Of a stretch of DNA of 52,370 nt, positions 51,841 through 52,370 are shown in pieces. Numbering within the stretch: the first letter of the stretch is position 1; each line of letters opens with the position of its first letter. The DNA is from an uncultured Prevotella sp. (GTDB lineage Bacteria; Bacteroidota; Bacteroidia; Bacteroidales; Bacteroidaceae): positions 1 to 52,370 of the forward strand of contig CAJOPE010000089.1 in NCBI GenBank assembly GCA_905236815.1, in the 5' to 3' direction. The notes beneath the pieces were generated by a model. The model worked only from the letters and a program-made list of their open reading frames with translations, did not search any database and was not told the origin of the DNA. Both the position numbers and the translations under genes were made by a program.

Positions 51841-51885
51841 AATATTGTCTTTTAGGTTTAATCATTAGCTATGTGTACGATGTTG

Positions 51886-51916
51886 CAAAAATAGATTATT
51901 TGCTTGTTATTTGCAA
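51886..51916 (-). promoter_or_regulatory. promoter of the SIMPL gene
   Basis: On the minus strand ACTTG (TTG at 51914-51916), a 20-base spacer and TATTTTTG at 51886-51893, 45 bases before the ATG. Confidence 0.8.
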
Positions 51917-52149
51917 GTATTTACGCGATTATTTTTACTTGAAAATTTTTCATCGGGGAGCTTTCTCTATTTGATTTTTTTAGCTGGAAATATGTTATGC
52001 ACTTATACATTAAAAAAGCACTAATAGTATTTGGTAAATTAATCAGTTGGAAATCGATAAGCGGAGCAGTTCGTAATTGGTTGGTGCAATTATCGGAATC
52101 GAGTATAGCTGTTGCCCTTTTGATAATTTGAGATTTAAATTGGGATAGA

Positions 52150-52208
52150 TAAATAGTCCATTTGCGATTGCTAAGTGGCCCACTTAGCCCCTCTAAATGG
52201 CCCATTTA
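52150..52208. repeat. three palindromes at exact 22-bp pitch (TAAnTGG-C-CCAnTTA)
   Basis: TAAATAG-T-CCATTT (centre 52157), CTAAGTGG-C-CCACTTAG (centre 52179) and TAAATGG-C-CCATTTA (centre 52201). The second and third are perfect around an odd centre base; they differ by an A-to-G change on one arm matched by T-to-C on the other. The first has one mismatch. Confidence 0.85.
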
Positions 52209-52342
52209 ACTATTCAGAAGGTATTGCTTGGATTTGCCATACTTATCCCCCTGCTGAGTACAGGTTTGTTGATTAGGTAAGAAGGGGTGAAAGACTGATT
52301 AAGCTTTTTGATTTGTACTGACTAGTATTTTTGAAGTTGTCT

Positions 52343-52370
52343 TGAAGTCCTGAAGTCCTGAAGTCCTGAA
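52343..52370. repeat. 8-bp tandem repeat TGAAGTCC, at least 3.5 copies, cut by the window end
   Basis: TGAAGTCC at 52343, 52351 and 52359, and TGAA at 52367, running off the end. A related TTGAAGTTGTC lies just before it. Confidence 0.85.

Larger units (their letters stand above)
51841..52370. other. gene-free end of the window with palindrome and octamer repeats
   Basis: Beyond the SIMPL promoter I see no credible gene; an open frame at 51921-52205 (minus) has odd composition and no recognisable features. The stretch holds the 22-bp palindrome array at 52150-52208 and an 8-bp tandem repeat cut off at the window edge. Confidence 0.65.

Noticed and set aside
51921..52205. 94-codon open frame on the minus strand
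   Set aside because: No recognisable domain, unlikely composition, no promoter or start context, and it overlaps the SIMPL gene's upstream tract and the palindrome array.

Overview
The window looks like a chromosomal segment of a Prevotella-type Bacteroidales bacterium, most likely Segatella (Prevotella) copri or a close relative. This is inferred from recognised gene families and from promoter style; no database was searched. Nearly every clear promoter has the Bacteroidetes form: a -33 TTG/TTTG and a -7 TAnnTTTG box, often exactly 20 bases apart. Shine-Dalgarno sites are mostly absent. PorT, a Bacteroidetes-type TonB operon, standalone AICAR formyltransferase and a tail-modified Obg support the assignment.

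Layout. 1-1284: end of the ribosomal operon (rpoA, rplQ). 1377-4101: a glycine-zipper lipoprotein, a 1.25 kb gene-free tract full of inverted repeats, and an RlpA-like protein. 4245-7256: a large receiver/PEP-pyruvate-binding fusion. 7240-16158: a membrane module of divergent RDD gene plus SpoIIM, membrane protein, DUF4129, DUF4350, MoxR and DUF58, followed by a membrane-embedded MutS-like ATPase. 16248-18797: a possible short RNA, a GH43 glycosidase and an aquaporin. 18854-26330: core metabolism and cell wall genes (fba, nnrD, hpt, adk, obg, pgeF, M23 protein). 26349-28471: purine formyltransferase, small proteins and rplS. 28630-31511: a 5'-nucleotidase split over two genes, porT and a 2[4Fe-4S] ferredoxin. 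31545-37289: an exbB-exbD-exbD-tonB-pstS-like-TPR operon for outer-membrane energisation. 37331-41921: aspartate aminotransferase, ribBA and an LptF/G permease. 41966-50270: an eight-gene haem operon transcribed hemN-hemY-hemE-hemA-hemC-hemD-hemB-hemL from one promoter. 50317-52370: a START-like protein, tRNA-Met, a SIMPL protein and a repeat-bearing end.

The most unusual observations are these. (i) HemC ends where its cofactor-carrying domain 3 should begin, and HemA next to it lacks its dimerisation domain and has an eroded Rossmann motif, while the other haem enzymes look full length. (ii) At least three intergenic sites carry 3-4 short palindromes at a 22-23 bp pitch, with different palindromes at each site and paired changes that keep the symmetry. 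(iii) Three long hairpin elements share a GTTCCTCCAT arm in one gene-free tract. (iv) The MoxR/DUF58/DUF4129/DUF4350/SpoIIM/RDD module, next to a membrane MutS homologue, is a coherent set of unknown function. No CRISPR array, transposase, integrase or phage gene was seen.
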